Source: Actinomycetes bacterium (lineage in GTDB: Bacteria > Actinomycetota > Actinomycetes > Actinomycetales > Microbacteriaceae). From it: a DNA stretch of 27,919 bases. The notes below the pieces were generated by a model. It was not told the DNA's origin. It did no database searches and was given only the letters and a program-made list of their open reading frames with translations. The stretch covers positions 1 through 27,919 of the forward strand of contig JAEWJX010000066.1 in the NCBI GenBank assembly GCA_023386365.1, read 5' to 3'. This document shows, in pieces, positions 21,060 through 27,919 of this stretch; the stretch's first letter is position 1, and each line of letters begins with the position of its first letter. A program made the position numbers and the translations under genes.

Positions 21060-22526
21060 ATGACCGCCTCCCCCACCGTCGCCCCCGAGACCCGCCCGAA
21101 GCGGCGGATCTCATTCGGGCTCGCCGTGCTCGCCACCGGACTCCCCATGTTCATGGCCACCCTCGACAACCTCGTCATGACCAATGCGCTGCCCGCGATC
21201 CGACTCGACCTCGGAGCCGACATCGAAGAGCTGCAGTGGTTCATGAACGCCTACACGCTCGCCTTCGCCAGCTTCATCCTCATGGCCGTAGCACTCGGCG
21301 ACCGGCTCGGGCGGCGCACCCTGTTTGTCGTCGGGATCGCCGTGTTCACCCTCGCATCCGCGGCCGCCGCCCTCAGCACCGACCCCACCCAGCTCATCAT
21401 CGCCCGCGCCGTGCAAGGCGTGGGAGGGGCCGCGATCATGCCGCTCTCACTCGCCCTTCTCGCCGGTTCCGTCTCCGAAAGCCGTCGCCCGCTCGCCATC
21501 GGCATCTGGGGCGGGATCTCCGGTGTCGCCGTCGCCACCGGCCCGCTCGTCGGCGGCGCCGTCGTCGACGGCTGGGACTGGACCGCCATCTTCTGGATCA
21601 ACGTGCCGATCGGCGCCATCGCCATCCCGCTCGCCCTCCTGCTGCTGCCGAACTCGTTCGGCGCGAAGCTGCGCGCCGACATCGTCGGCCTGCTGCTGGC
21701 GGGCCTCGGCGTGCTCGGCCTCGTCTGGGGAATCGTGCGCGGCAACGACGCCGGATGGGACAGCACCGAAGTGCTCGTCGGCCTCATCGGCGGCAGCCTG
21801 CTGCTGGTCGGGTTCGTGATCTGGGAATCCCGCGTCTCCGCTCCCCTGCTGCCGCTGCGACTCTTCCGCGACCGCTCGTTCAGCATCGCCAACGTCGTCG
21901 GCCTCGGATTCGGATTCGGGATGTTCGGATCGGTGTTCATCCTCATCCAGTTCCTGCAGATCGTCCAAGGTCACACCGCGCTCGAAGCCGGCGTGATGAC
22001 GATGCCGTGGACGCTCGCGCCGATGGTGGTGGCGCCGATCGCCGGGATGCTCGCGCCCCGCGTCGGAACACGGTTGCTGATCGTGGGAGGCCTCGCCCTG
22101 CAGGCGACCGCGCTGTTCTGGCTGGCCGGCGTGATGACCGCCGAAGTTCCCTACGCCGACCTCGTGGGAGCGTTCATCACCGCGGGCATCGGCATGGGTC
22201 TCGTCTTCGCCCCCGTCTCCACCGCCGTGCTCGCGAACATCGTCCCCGTCGACACGGCCAAGGCGTCCGGCGCCAACTCCACGATCCGGGAGGTGGGCAT
22301 CGCGCTCGGGATCGCCGTCCTCACCGCCGTGTTCACGGGCGCGGGCGGCGAACTCACCCCGACCGGATACGTCGACGCCGCCATCCCCGCGGTGCTGACC
22401 GGCGCCGGAGTGGTCGCCGCCACGGCGGTGATCGCCCTGCTCCTCCCCGCAGGACGACTTGCGCGGACCACGGCCGCCTCCGGGCCCCGTGTCGACGTCG
22501 ACGAGCGGGAGCCCGCCATCGCCTAA
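21060..22526 (+). CDS. DHA2-family (EmrB/QacA) MFS drug exporter
   Basis: This 488-residue protein has about 14 hydrophobic helices and DHA2 signatures: LDNLVMTNALPAI in helix 1, GDRLGRR in the first cytoplasmic loop (motif A), and WGGISGVAVATGPLVGG (motif C, typical of antiporters). It likely exports hydrophobic or cationic compounds with proton exchange. It is divergent from and presumably repressed by the TetR protein; the promoter with embedded operator lies directly upstream. The start is supported by a GGAG site. It ends 30 bases before the next gene, which has its own promoter. Confidence 0.92.
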   Translation: MTASPTVAPETRPKRRISFGLAVLATGLPMFMATLDNLVMTNALPAIRLDLGADIEELQWFMNAYTLAFASFILMAVALGDRLGRRTLFVVGIAVFTLASAAAALSTDPTQLIIARAVQGVGGAAIMPLSLALLAGSVSESRRPLAIGIWGGISGVAVATGPLVGGAVVDGWDWTAIFWINVPIGAIAIPLALLLLPNSFGAKLRADIVGLLLAGLGVLGLVWGIVRGNDAGWDSTEVLVGLIGGSLLLVGFVIWESRVSAPLLPLRLFRDRSFSIANVVGLGFGFGMFGSVFILIQFLQIVQGHTALEAGVMTMPWTLAPMVVAPIAGMLAPRVGTRLLIVGGLALQATALFWLAGVMTAEVPYADLVGAFITAGIGMGLVFAPVSTAVLANIVPVDTAKASGANSTIREVGIALGIAVLTAVFTGAGGELTPTGYVDAAIPAVLTGAGVVAATAVIALLLPAGRLARTTAASGPRVDVDEREPAIA

Positions 22527-22556
22527 CCGGTCCCGCTCCTCGCTTAGGCTCGGGGC

Positions 22557-23552
22557 ATGCGCATCGGAGTGATCGGGGCCGGGGCCGTCGGTGGCACGTT
22601 CGCAGCGTTGCTCTCCGAGTCGGGCAACGAGGTGGAGATCACCGCCCGCGGCGCCGGGCTCGACGCCATCCGCGCCGGCGGCCTGCGACTCGACGGCGGA
22701 TGGGGCGAGCACGTCGTGAAGCTCCCCGCGAATCCGACGCTGCGCGCCAAGCCCGAACTCGCCATCCTCGCCACGAAGGCGCAGGACGCCGCAACCGCAC
22801 TCGCCGCCAACGCGACACGGCTCGAAGGGGTTCCGCTTCTGGTGGTGCAGAACGGTCTCGGCGGTCTGCGGGTGGCTCACGACGAGCTGCCGAACTCCCC
22901 CCTCCTCGGCGGGCTGGCCCTCTTCGCCGCGTCGTACCTCGAACCCGGGCGGGTGACCGTCACCGGCGCGAACCCCGTGATCCTCGGCGCCGGTCCGGGA
23001 GCCGACGACGCCCTCCTGGCACGCGTCGCCGGCGTGGTGGGCGAGGCGCTCCCCGTGGAGGTGACGAGCGACATCGAGGGTGCGCAGTGGACCAAGCTGC
23101 TCATCAACCACGTCAATGCCCTGCCCGCGATCACGGGCCTCTCGGTGCAGGAGGTCATCGCCGACGCGCGACTGCGACGCATCATGACCGCGAGCATGCG
23201 CGAGACGGTGCGCATCGCCCGCGCGACCGGCGTGCACTTCGGCAAGGTGCAGGGCGTCTCCGGTGCGGTGCTCGGACTGGTCGGCACCCTGCCCCTCGGC
23301 ATCGGTCAGCAGTTCCCGCGGCTGCTCGCCCGACGCATGGGCCACGTGCCCAACCCGGGGTCGACACTGCAGAGCATCCGCCGAGGGCAGCTGACCGAGA
23401 TCGAGTACCTGAACGGCGCGGTCGTGCAGGTGGCGGCCGAGCACGAGATGCTCGCCCCCGTCAACTCGGCCATCGTCGAGATGGTGCACGAGGTCGAGAA
23501 GAGCGGCGAGCACCTGCCGGTCGACGAGGTCGCCCGCCGCATCCGCCTCTGA
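22557..23552 (+). CDS. panE: 2-dehydropantoate 2-reductase (ketopantoate reductase) family protein
   Basis: This 331-residue protein opens with the dinucleotide-binding motif GAGAVGG (7-13) and contains the family's Lys180 and Asn184 in WTKLLINHVNALPA, equivalent to the catalytic Lys and substrate-binding Asn of E. coli PanE, plus QLTEIEYLNG near residue 280. PanE reduces ketopantoate to pantoate with NADPH for coenzyme A synthesis. Many actinobacteria carry several paralogues, so the symbol is provisional. ATG 22557 follows TAGGCT by 6 bases (leaderless). Its stop lies 3 bases from the stop of the convergent kinase gene. Confidence 0.86.
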   Translation: MRIGVIGAGAVGGTFAALLSESGNEVEITARGAGLDAIRAGGLRLDGGWGEHVVKLPANPTLRAKPELAILATKAQDAATALAANATRLEGVPLLVVQNGLGGLRVAHDELPNSPLLGGLALFAASYLEPGRVTVTGANPVILGAGPGADDALLARVAGVVGEALPVEVTSDIEGAQWTKLLINHVNALPAITGLSVQEVIADARLRRIMTASMRETVRIARATGVHFGKVQGVSGAVLGLVGTLPLGIGQQFPRLLARRMGHVPNPGSTLQSIRRGQLTEIEYLNGAVVQVAAEHEMLAPVNSAIVEMVHEVEKSGEHLPVDEVARRIRL

Positions 23553-23555
23553 GAC

Positions 23556-24224
23556 TCAGCAGGAGTCGGCGAAGACCCGCCGCGGATGCTCCGGGTCGGT
23601 GTTGTCGATGATCGCGATCGCCGCCTGGCGCGGCTTCGCGTCCTTCTCGTACAGCCGATGCGCGCCCTCGTACCGTTCGGCGAGATCCGACCCCGGCTGG
23701 ATGCCGTCCCGCGCCCGCAGCCGCTCGGCACGGACCTCGTCGTCGGCGTCGAGCCAGATGGTGTAGTTCCAGACCCCCCTCAGCTCGGGCCGGTCGAGGA
23801 AGCCGCCGTCGACGATCAGGAAGACGTCCTCCGGACCGGTGCGCCACTTCGGCTCCACCTGCACTTCGCGCACGCGGTCATAGGCGGCCGTCACGAACGC
23901 GGTCGACCCGCCCATGCGGAAGGGCTCGATGAGCACCCGCCGGAACACGTCGTACGCGTATGCGTCGTCGTAGTAGCCCTCCGCCGAGAACCGGCCCCGC
24001 GCGTACCGATCGGCCGCCGGGCGGAGGAAATCATCGAGCGACGCGCGCGCGGTCGCGAAGCCGCGGCGCTCGAACTCGCGCGCCAGGTCGTCGGCGAAGG
24101 TCGACTTACCGGATGCGGTGCGCCCGTCGACGCCGACCGTGATCCGTCCGCGCCGGTAGTTCTGCAGGATCTCATCAACAGTGGCCGCGAGCACGTCGCG
24201 GCGTCCGGGGGCCCATCTCGCCAT
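23556..24224 (-). CDS. P-loop kinase of the uridine kinase-like family
   Basis: This 222-residue protein has a Walker A GRTASGKS at 34-41 and an overall layout like uridine kinase / phosphoribulokinase-type small kinases, with DDFLRP (a Walker-B-like/acceptor region after strand 2) and IVDGGFLDRPEL later. It is not a canonical Udk, and the substrate is unknown; nucleosides or other small alcohols are possible. ATG 24224 is 6 bases after TAGGCT (24236-24231), a leaderless start from a box shared with mutY. Confidence 0.82.
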   Translation of the reverse strand: MARWAPGRRDVLAATVDEILQNYRRGRITVGVDGRTASGKSTFADDLAREFERRGFATARASLDDFLRPAADRYARGRFSAEGYYDDAYAYDVFRRVLIEPFRMGGSTAFVTAAYDRVREVQVEPKWRTGPEDVFLIVDGGFLDRPELRGVWNYTIWLDADDEVRAERLRARDGIQPGSDLAERYEGAHRLYEKDAKPRQAAIAIIDNTDPEHPRRVFADSC

Positions 24225-24230
24225 GGCGCC

Positions 24231-24240
24231 AGCCTAATCT
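24231..24240. promoter_or_regulatory. Overlapping divergent -10 boxes for the kinase and mutY genes
   Basis: The 10 bases AGCCTAATCT contain TAATCT reading right (24235-24240; then 6 bases and GTG 24247) and TAGGCT reading left (24236-24231; then 6 bases and ATG 24224). The hexamers share the central TA. The two polymerases could not bind at once. Confidence 0.68.
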
Positions 24241-24246
24241 TGAGGA

Positions 24247-25134
24247 GTGGAGGGCGCAGTGGAGACCGGGATCGGAGAACGGGTCGCCGCCTGGTTCGCC
24301 GCCGGGCACCGTCCTCTCCCCTGGCGCGCGGAGGGCTTTCCCGCGTGGGGCGTGCTCGTGTCGGAGTTCATGCTGCAGCAGACACCCGTCGCCCGCGTGA
24401 TCCCGCGGCTCGAGGAGTGGCTGACGCGCTGGCCGACCCCCGCAGCTCTCGCCGCCGTACCGCCCGGCGAGGCGGTTCGCGCCTGGGACCGCCTCGGCTA
24501 CCCGCGGCGCGCGCTCAACCTGCATGCCGCATCCGTCGCGATCGTGGAGCGTCACGCCGGCGTCGTGCCGTCCGATGTCGACGAACTGCTCGCGCTTCCG
24601 GGGGTCGGCCCTTACACGGCCCGCGCGGTCGCCGCGTTCGCGTACGGGGTCCGGGTGCCGGTGGTCGACGTGAACGTACGACGCGTGCTCGCGCGAGCGG
24701 TGCGTGGAGTCGGAGAGCCGGGACCGGCGCGCGTCGCCGAGGAACTCGCGCTCATGGGGTCGCTGCTGCCCTCCGATCCGGAGCGCGCCCGCCTCACCAA
24801 TGCCGGCACGATGGAACTCGGTCAGACCGTGTGCACGGCACGATCCCCGCGATGCGATACGTGCCCCATCGCGGACGCGTGCGCGTGGCGCGCCGCCGGG
24901 TACCCCGCCTACACGGGTCCCGCGGCTCCGCGGCAGAAGCCCTACGCCGGGTCGGACCGCGAAGTACGTGGGCGCATCCTGCGCGAGCTGCGCGACAGTG
25001 AACTGCCGGTGCCAGCCGCACGGGTGGACCAGCTGTGGACCGACCCCACCCAGCGCGAGCGTGCGCTCGCCGGACTGCTGCGCGACGGACTCGTGGTGGC
25101 CGAGCGCGACGGCTACGCGCTTCCGTCGGTCTAG
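24247..25134 (+). CDS. mutY: A/G-specific adenine glycosylase MutY
   Basis: This 295-residue protein has catalytic Glu40 (SEFMLQQTPV), helix-hairpin-helix LPGVGPYT (117-124), catalytic Asp141 (VVDVNVRRV) and the [4Fe-4S] cysteines 196, 203, 206 and 212 (C-x6-C-x2-C-x5-C). It removes adenine mispaired with 8-oxoguanine. At 295 residues it is shorter than E. coli MutY (350) and ends soon after the cluster with only about 80 residues, so the NUDIX-like 8-oxoG-recognition domain is reduced or absent, as in many actinobacterial MutY proteins. GTG 24247 is 6 bases after TAATCT (leaderless). An Fpg/Nei-type glycosylase follows nearby. Confidence 0.93.
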   Translation: MEGAVETGIGERVAAWFAAGHRPLPWRAEGFPAWGVLVSEFMLQQTPVARVIPRLEEWLTRWPTPAALAAVPPGEAVRAWDRLGYPRRALNLHAASVAIVERHAGVVPSDVDELLALPGVGPYTARAVAAFAYGVRVPVVDVNVRRVLARAVRGVGEPGPARVAEELALMGSLLPSDPERARLTNAGTMELGQTVCTARSPRCDTCPIADACAWRAAGYPAYTGPAAPRQKPYAGSDREVRGRILRELRDSELPVPAARVDQLWTDPTQRERALAGLLRDGLVVAERDGYALPSV

Positions 25135-25367
25135 GCCGCCGTCGTTCCGCTCGAGCCCTCGTCGGCGGCGTCGATCTGCGGCCCACGTCGCAGCTCGGTG
25201 ACGATCTTCACTGCGTTGGGGATGAGCAGGAGATACCCCAGGAACGCCCAGGGCGTGCGGACGATACCGACGAACGTGAAGATGATCGCCGTCATGATCA
25301 GCACGACGATCAGACTGATGACGAAGATCCGGTGCTGGCGCACGGGATCAGCAGGACGTTCGGGCAT
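25131..25367 (-). CDS. Small two-helix membrane protein
   Basis: This frame encodes 78 residues: a short charged N-terminus, two hydrophobic helices (about 13-35 and 39-52) and a polar acidic C-terminus. The start is uncertain between ATG 25367, preceded by a weak CATGAT box, and ATG 25379 or 25376. It converges on mutY and both stop codons lie in the same CTAG (25131-25134). No domain is recognised. Confidence 0.68.
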   Translation of the reverse strand: MPERPADPVRQHRIFVISLIVVLIMTAIIFTFVGIVRTPWAFLGYLLLIPNAVKIVTELRRGPQIDAADEGSSGTTAA

Positions 25368-25447
25368 GACGAACATCATGGCATCACGACCCGCCGCGGC
25401 GCGCGAGCGCCGTGCCGCGGGTCGGGGGCGTGCGAGACACTGATCGC

Positions 25448-26311
25448 ATGCCGGAACTGCCGGAGGTGCAGGCCCTCGCCGCCGACCTCGACTCGCGCCT
25501 GCGCGGTCGCACCGTCGATCGGCTGCAGGTCGTCGCCTTCCCGGCGCTCAAGACGTACGACCCACCCGTCGAGGCGCTGTCTGGATGCGCGATCACCGCA
25601 GTCAGCCGTCGGGGCAAGTTCCTCGACATCGCCACCGATCGCGCCACCCACCTCGTCATCCACCTCGCGCGGGCCGGCTGGATCCGGTGGCGGCAGTCCG
25701 CACCGCAGACCTCGGGACGACCCGGCCACGGCCCGCTCGCCGCACGCCTCGTGCTCGACGACGGCAGCGGCTTCGACGTGACCGAGGCCGGCACCAAGAA
25801 GAGCCTCGCCCTGTACATCGTGCGTGACCCGGCCGAGGTGCCGGGGATCGCCCGCCTCGGGCCCGACCCTCTCGACGCCGGGTTCACTCTCGGGGTGTTC
25901 CGCGGCATCCTCGCCTCCCACGGGCGCACCCAACTGAAGGGACTCCTGCGCGACCAGTCGGTGATCGCAGGCATCGGCAACGCCTACTCGGACGAGATCC
26001 TTCACGTGGCGAAGATGTCGCCCTACAAGCCCGCGGCGATGGGCGACGACGACTCCGCCGCCCTCTACGAGGCTCTGCGGTCGACGCTCACGGATGCGGT
26101 GGTGCGTTCCCAGGGCGTCGCCGCCACCGAACTCAAGTCCGAGAAGAAGTCGAACCTGCGGGTGCACGGACGCTTCGGCGAACCCTGCCCGGTCTGCGGC
26201 ACCGTCATCCAGCAGGTGATCTACGCAGACCGAACCTTCCAGTACTGCCCGGGATGCCAGACCGGGGGCAAGAAACTCTCCGACCGCGTGCTCGACCGGT
26301 TGCTCAAGTAG
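25448..26311 (+). CDS. Fpg/Nei-family DNA glycosylase / AP lyase
   Basis: This 287-residue protein starts with the obligatory Met-Pro-Glu (catalytic Pro2 and Glu3), so the start at 25448 is firm although an in-frame ATG exists at 25412. It has the beta-hairpin Lys57 (SRRGKFL), the helix-two-turn-helix segment LLRDQSVIAGIGNAYSDEIL, and a C-terminal zinc finger with Cys247, 250, 267 and 270 and Arg262 in RTFQYCPGCQ. It excises oxidised bases and cleaves abasic sites. GACACT lies 6 bases before the ATG. Fpg versus Nei substrate choice cannot be decided from sequence alone. It overlaps the oxidoreductase gene by 8 bases tail to tail. Confidence 0.92.
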   Translation: MPELPEVQALAADLDSRLRGRTVDRLQVVAFPALKTYDPPVEALSGCAITAVSRRGKFLDIATDRATHLVIHLARAGWIRWRQSAPQTSGRPGHGPLAARLVLDDGSGFDVTEAGTKKSLALYIVRDPAEVPGIARLGPDPLDAGFTLGVFRGILASHGRTQLKGLLRDQSVIAGIGNAYSDEILHVAKMSPYKPAAMGDDDSAALYEALRSTLTDAVVRSQGVAATELKSEKKSNLRVHGRFGEPCPVCGTVIQQVIYADRTFQYCPGCQTGGKKLSDRVLDRLLK

Positions 26312-27356
26312 TCAGCAGACGCTCGGCCAGCAGCTCGAGGGTCCGCTCGCGGCCGAGCGTGCGGTCGGCGGGCTCGCCGTCGCGGGACCCCGCGCCGGGC
26401 GACACCATCACCTCGTCAACGCCGAAGCGCGCGGCGAGCTCCTTGACGCGGGTGGCGGCCGCATCCGGTGCGTCGACCACCCAGCGCTCCAGCATCGCGT
26501 CGATCACGTGCCGGGACGCCACATCGAGCTCCTCGCGCTCGGCCGTCTCCACCGTGTCGAGCACTCGCAACGTCTTGCCGGTGCGCAACCGGGCCATGTT
26601 CTGCAGCGACGGCATCGCGCGGGCGAGCGCCTCCTCCGCCGTGTCGGCGACGACCACGTTGAGGGTCAGGAAGGTGCGCGGCGCGTCCAGCTGATCGGAC
26701 GGCTGGAACTCGCCCCGGTAGATCGCGAGGGCGCGTTCGGTTCCCTCGCCCGAGAAGTGGTGAGCGAACACGTACGGGAGGCCGAGCTTGGCGGCGAGAT
26801 GCGCGGAGTAGTCGCTCGATCCGAGCAGCCACATCTCCGGCACACCTGCAGGTGCCGGGGTCGCCTTCACCTCGTACTCGCGCAGGCCGTCGGAGGTGTT
26901 CAGCGACAGTACGGCACCGTCTCCCGAGAGCGCGCGGATGTCGAGCAGGTTCTGCTCGAATCGGTCGACATCGCTGGTCGGGCCGCTGGAACGAAGGAGC
27001 GCGGTGATGACGGGGTCGGATCCGGGTGCGCGCCCGAGGCCCAGATCGATGCGACCCGGCGCGATCGCCTCGAGCGCGGCGAACTGCTCGGCGACGGTCA
27101 GCGGCGCGTGGTTCGGCAGCATCACGCCACCCGAGCCGACCCGGATGCGTTCGGTTCGCGAGGCGACCGCCGCGATCAGCACGGGCGGCGCCGTCGAGGC
27201 GACCGACGGCATGTTGTGGTGTTCGGCGAACCAGTACCGGCTGTAGCCGAGCTCATCCGCGCGGCGCGCGAGGGCGACGGATGCGGCGACCGCGTCGCCC
27301 GAAGTCTGGCCGGTTCGCACCGGCACGAGGTCGAGGACGGAGAGACGCACGTTCAC
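26304..27356 (-). CDS. LLM-class flavin-dependent oxidoreductase (luciferase-like)
   Basis: This 350-residue protein has the luciferase-like TIM-barrel pattern: SRYWFAEHHNMPS near the N-terminus, GSGGVMLPNHAPLTVAEQF, LGLGRAPGSD and LLGSSDYSAHLAAKLGLPYVFAHHF, as in MsnO8-type group members. These use FMN or F420; which one is unclear. The start is GTG 27356 (GTG 27350 also possible). It lies 45 bases downstream of rbfA on the same strand and is probably cotranscribed. Confidence 0.9.
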   Translation of the reverse strand: MNVRLSVLDLVPVRTGQTSGDAVAASVALARRADELGYSRYWFAEHHNMPSVASTAPPVLIAAVASRTERIRVGSGGVMLPNHAPLTVAEQFAALEAIAPGRIDLGLGRAPGSDPVITALLRSSGPTSDVDRFEQNLLDIRALSGDGAVLSLNTSDGLREYEVKATPAPAGVPEMWLLGSSDYSAHLAAKLGLPYVFAHHFSGEGTERALAIYRGEFQPSDQLDAPRTFLTLNVVVADTAEEALARAMPSLQNMARLRTGKTLRVLDTVETAEREELDVASRHVIDAMLERWVVDAPDAAATRVKELAARFGVDEVMVSPGAGSRDGEPADRTLGRERTLELLAERLLTT

Positions 27357-27401
27357 CCTGAGGCCAACGCGCGCGGTACTCCGGCGATTCCCCGGGAGGG
27401 C

Positions 27402-27848
27402 TCAGGCCTCGTCGTCGTCCTCGTCGAACTCGCGGGGCTTCACGTACGGGTCTTCGTCGCCCGCGTACTGGGCGCCGGCCGCGAGGACCGCGGCCTCCCG
27501 GTCGCGTTCGGCCGCCTCACGCAGAAGCGAGTCGATGGCGGCGGCGTTCTCGGGCACGCCGTCGGCGATGAACTCCAGCGACGGCGTCAGGCGCAGGCTG
27601 AGGTTCTTGCCGACCTCGGTGCGCAGCATCCCGGTGGCGGCCTTGAGGGCCGCGGCCGAGTCAGCGCGTTCCTCGTCGCTGCCGTAGACGGTGAAGAAGA
27701 CGCTCGCGTGCTGCAGGTCGCCGGTCACACGCACATCCGTGATGGTCACGAAACCGAGCCGCGGATCGCGGATGCCGCGCTCCAGCCGCCTGGCGATGAT
27801 CTCCTTGATGCGGTCGGCGACTTTCGCCGCGCGGGGGTTCTCACCCAT
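27402..27848 (-). CDS. rbfA: 30S ribosome-binding factor A
   Basis: This 148-residue protein has the RbfA KH-type fold, including RIKEIIARRLERGIRDPR, FVTITDVRVTGDLQHASVFF and the C-terminal LRLTPSLEFIAD. It assists late 16S rRNA maturation and 30S assembly, especially in the cold. The acidic tail (EFDEDDDEA) is common in actinobacteria. ATG 27848 has an AGGACGAGGG purine-rich site upstream. The next gene upstream, normally infB, lies outside the window. The usual neighbour truB is 7 kb away. Confidence 0.96.
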   Translation of the reverse strand: MGENPRAAKVADRIKEIIARRLERGIRDPRLGFVTITDVRVTGDLQHASVFFTVYGSDEERADSAAALKAATGMLRTEVGKNLSLRLTPSLEFIADGVPENAAAIDSLLREAAERDREAAVLAAGAQYAGDEDPYVKPREFDEDDDEA

Positions 27849-27885
27849 CGCCCTCGTCCTTTCGTACTGAGTTCGAGCCGAGCGC

Positions 27886-27908
27886 GGGGGGGGGGGCGGG
27901 GGGGGGGG
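27886..27908. repeat. Two 11-base G runs at the window edge
   Basis: Eleven G, one C, eleven G, then CCCC. It lies about 40-60 bases upstream of rbfA. No similar homopolymer occurs elsewhere in the window. An assembly artefact at a contig end is the simplest explanation; a slippery tract in the infB-rbfA spacer is the alternative. Confidence 0.7.
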
Positions 27909-27919
27909 CCCCGCCGGCG

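Noticed and set aside
21026..23611. 861-codon plus-strand open frame over the exporter and panE genes
   Set aside because: Arg/His-rich shadow in another frame of two genes with strong family signatures.
1..27919. CRISPR array, insertion sequence or prophage
   Set aside because: No regularly spaced repeats, no transposase or integrase motifs and no phage genes. The only direct repeat is the two-copy 59-base unit at 5732 and 6127.

Overview
The window is high-GC DNA, densely packed with genes on both strands. It has many GTG starts, many ATGA/GTGA stop-start overlaps, and a recurrent arrangement in which a TANNNT -10 box sits 6-8 bases before the start codon, as in leaderless transcripts. Together with the gene content (an rbfA / truB / ribF neighbourhood, a SorC-type regulator with deoC and two aldehyde dehydrogenase genes, an Eis-like acetyltransferase) this points to an actinobacterium, most likely Microbacteriaceae (Microbacterium-like). 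That placement is inference from style and content. I see no CRISPR array, tRNA, rRNA or intact insertion sequence. The right edge ends in two 11-base G runs and may be a contig end.

Layout. 2-739 is the C-terminal end of a Pro/Ala-rich protein of unknown function. 753-3931 (minus strand) holds a DnaJ-domain protein, a transglutaminase-like protein and an Eis-type N-acetyltransferase; the last carries an in-frame amber codon and is called a pseudogene. 3989-5193 (plus) is a small unknown protein translationally coupled to a class IV aminotransferase, followed by a terminator. 5250-6186 is the only large gene-poor stretch. It contains two copies of a 59-base repeat, a very long hairpin and a terminator. 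6187-8325 (minus) is an SNF2-type helicase with a structured leader. 8507-10253 holds a divergent pair: a small membrane protein and an M20 peptidase. 10258-11145 is a membrane-anchored glycerophosphodiester phosphodiesterase, and 11297-11545 a tiny membrane protein.

11542-15817 (minus) is a deoxyribonucleoside catabolic operon: a SorC-family regulator, deoC, a full-length aldehyde dehydrogenase, and a half-length aldehyde dehydrogenase that lacks the catalytic cysteine region. DeoC releases acetaldehyde from deoxyribose 5-phosphate and the dehydrogenase can oxidise it. 15916-16278 is an SRPBCC-domain protein.

16326-20962 (minus) runs tetR > truB > small membrane protein, then a second membrane protein > ribF > CynX/NimT-type transporter, mostly with overlapping stop and start codons. 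Divergent from tetR is a DHA2-family exporter. Their shared control region has a near-consensus promoter whose 17-bp spacer is almost exactly one of two matching operator palindromes. 22557-26311 holds a 2-dehydropantoate 2-reductase-like gene, a P-loop kinase and mutY (reading from overlapping divergent -10 boxes), a small membrane protein and an Fpg/Nei-type glycosylase. 26304-27848 (minus) is rbfA followed by a luciferase-like oxidoreductase. In many bacteria rbfA and truB are adjacent; here about 7 kb of repair, transport and metabolic genes lie between them.

I found no clearly undescribed multi-gene system. The most unusual items are the TetR control region coupled to truB, the overlapping divergent leaderless promoter between the kinase and mutY, the structured repeat region at 5.7-6.2 kb, and the catalytically incomplete aldehyde dehydrogenase partner.
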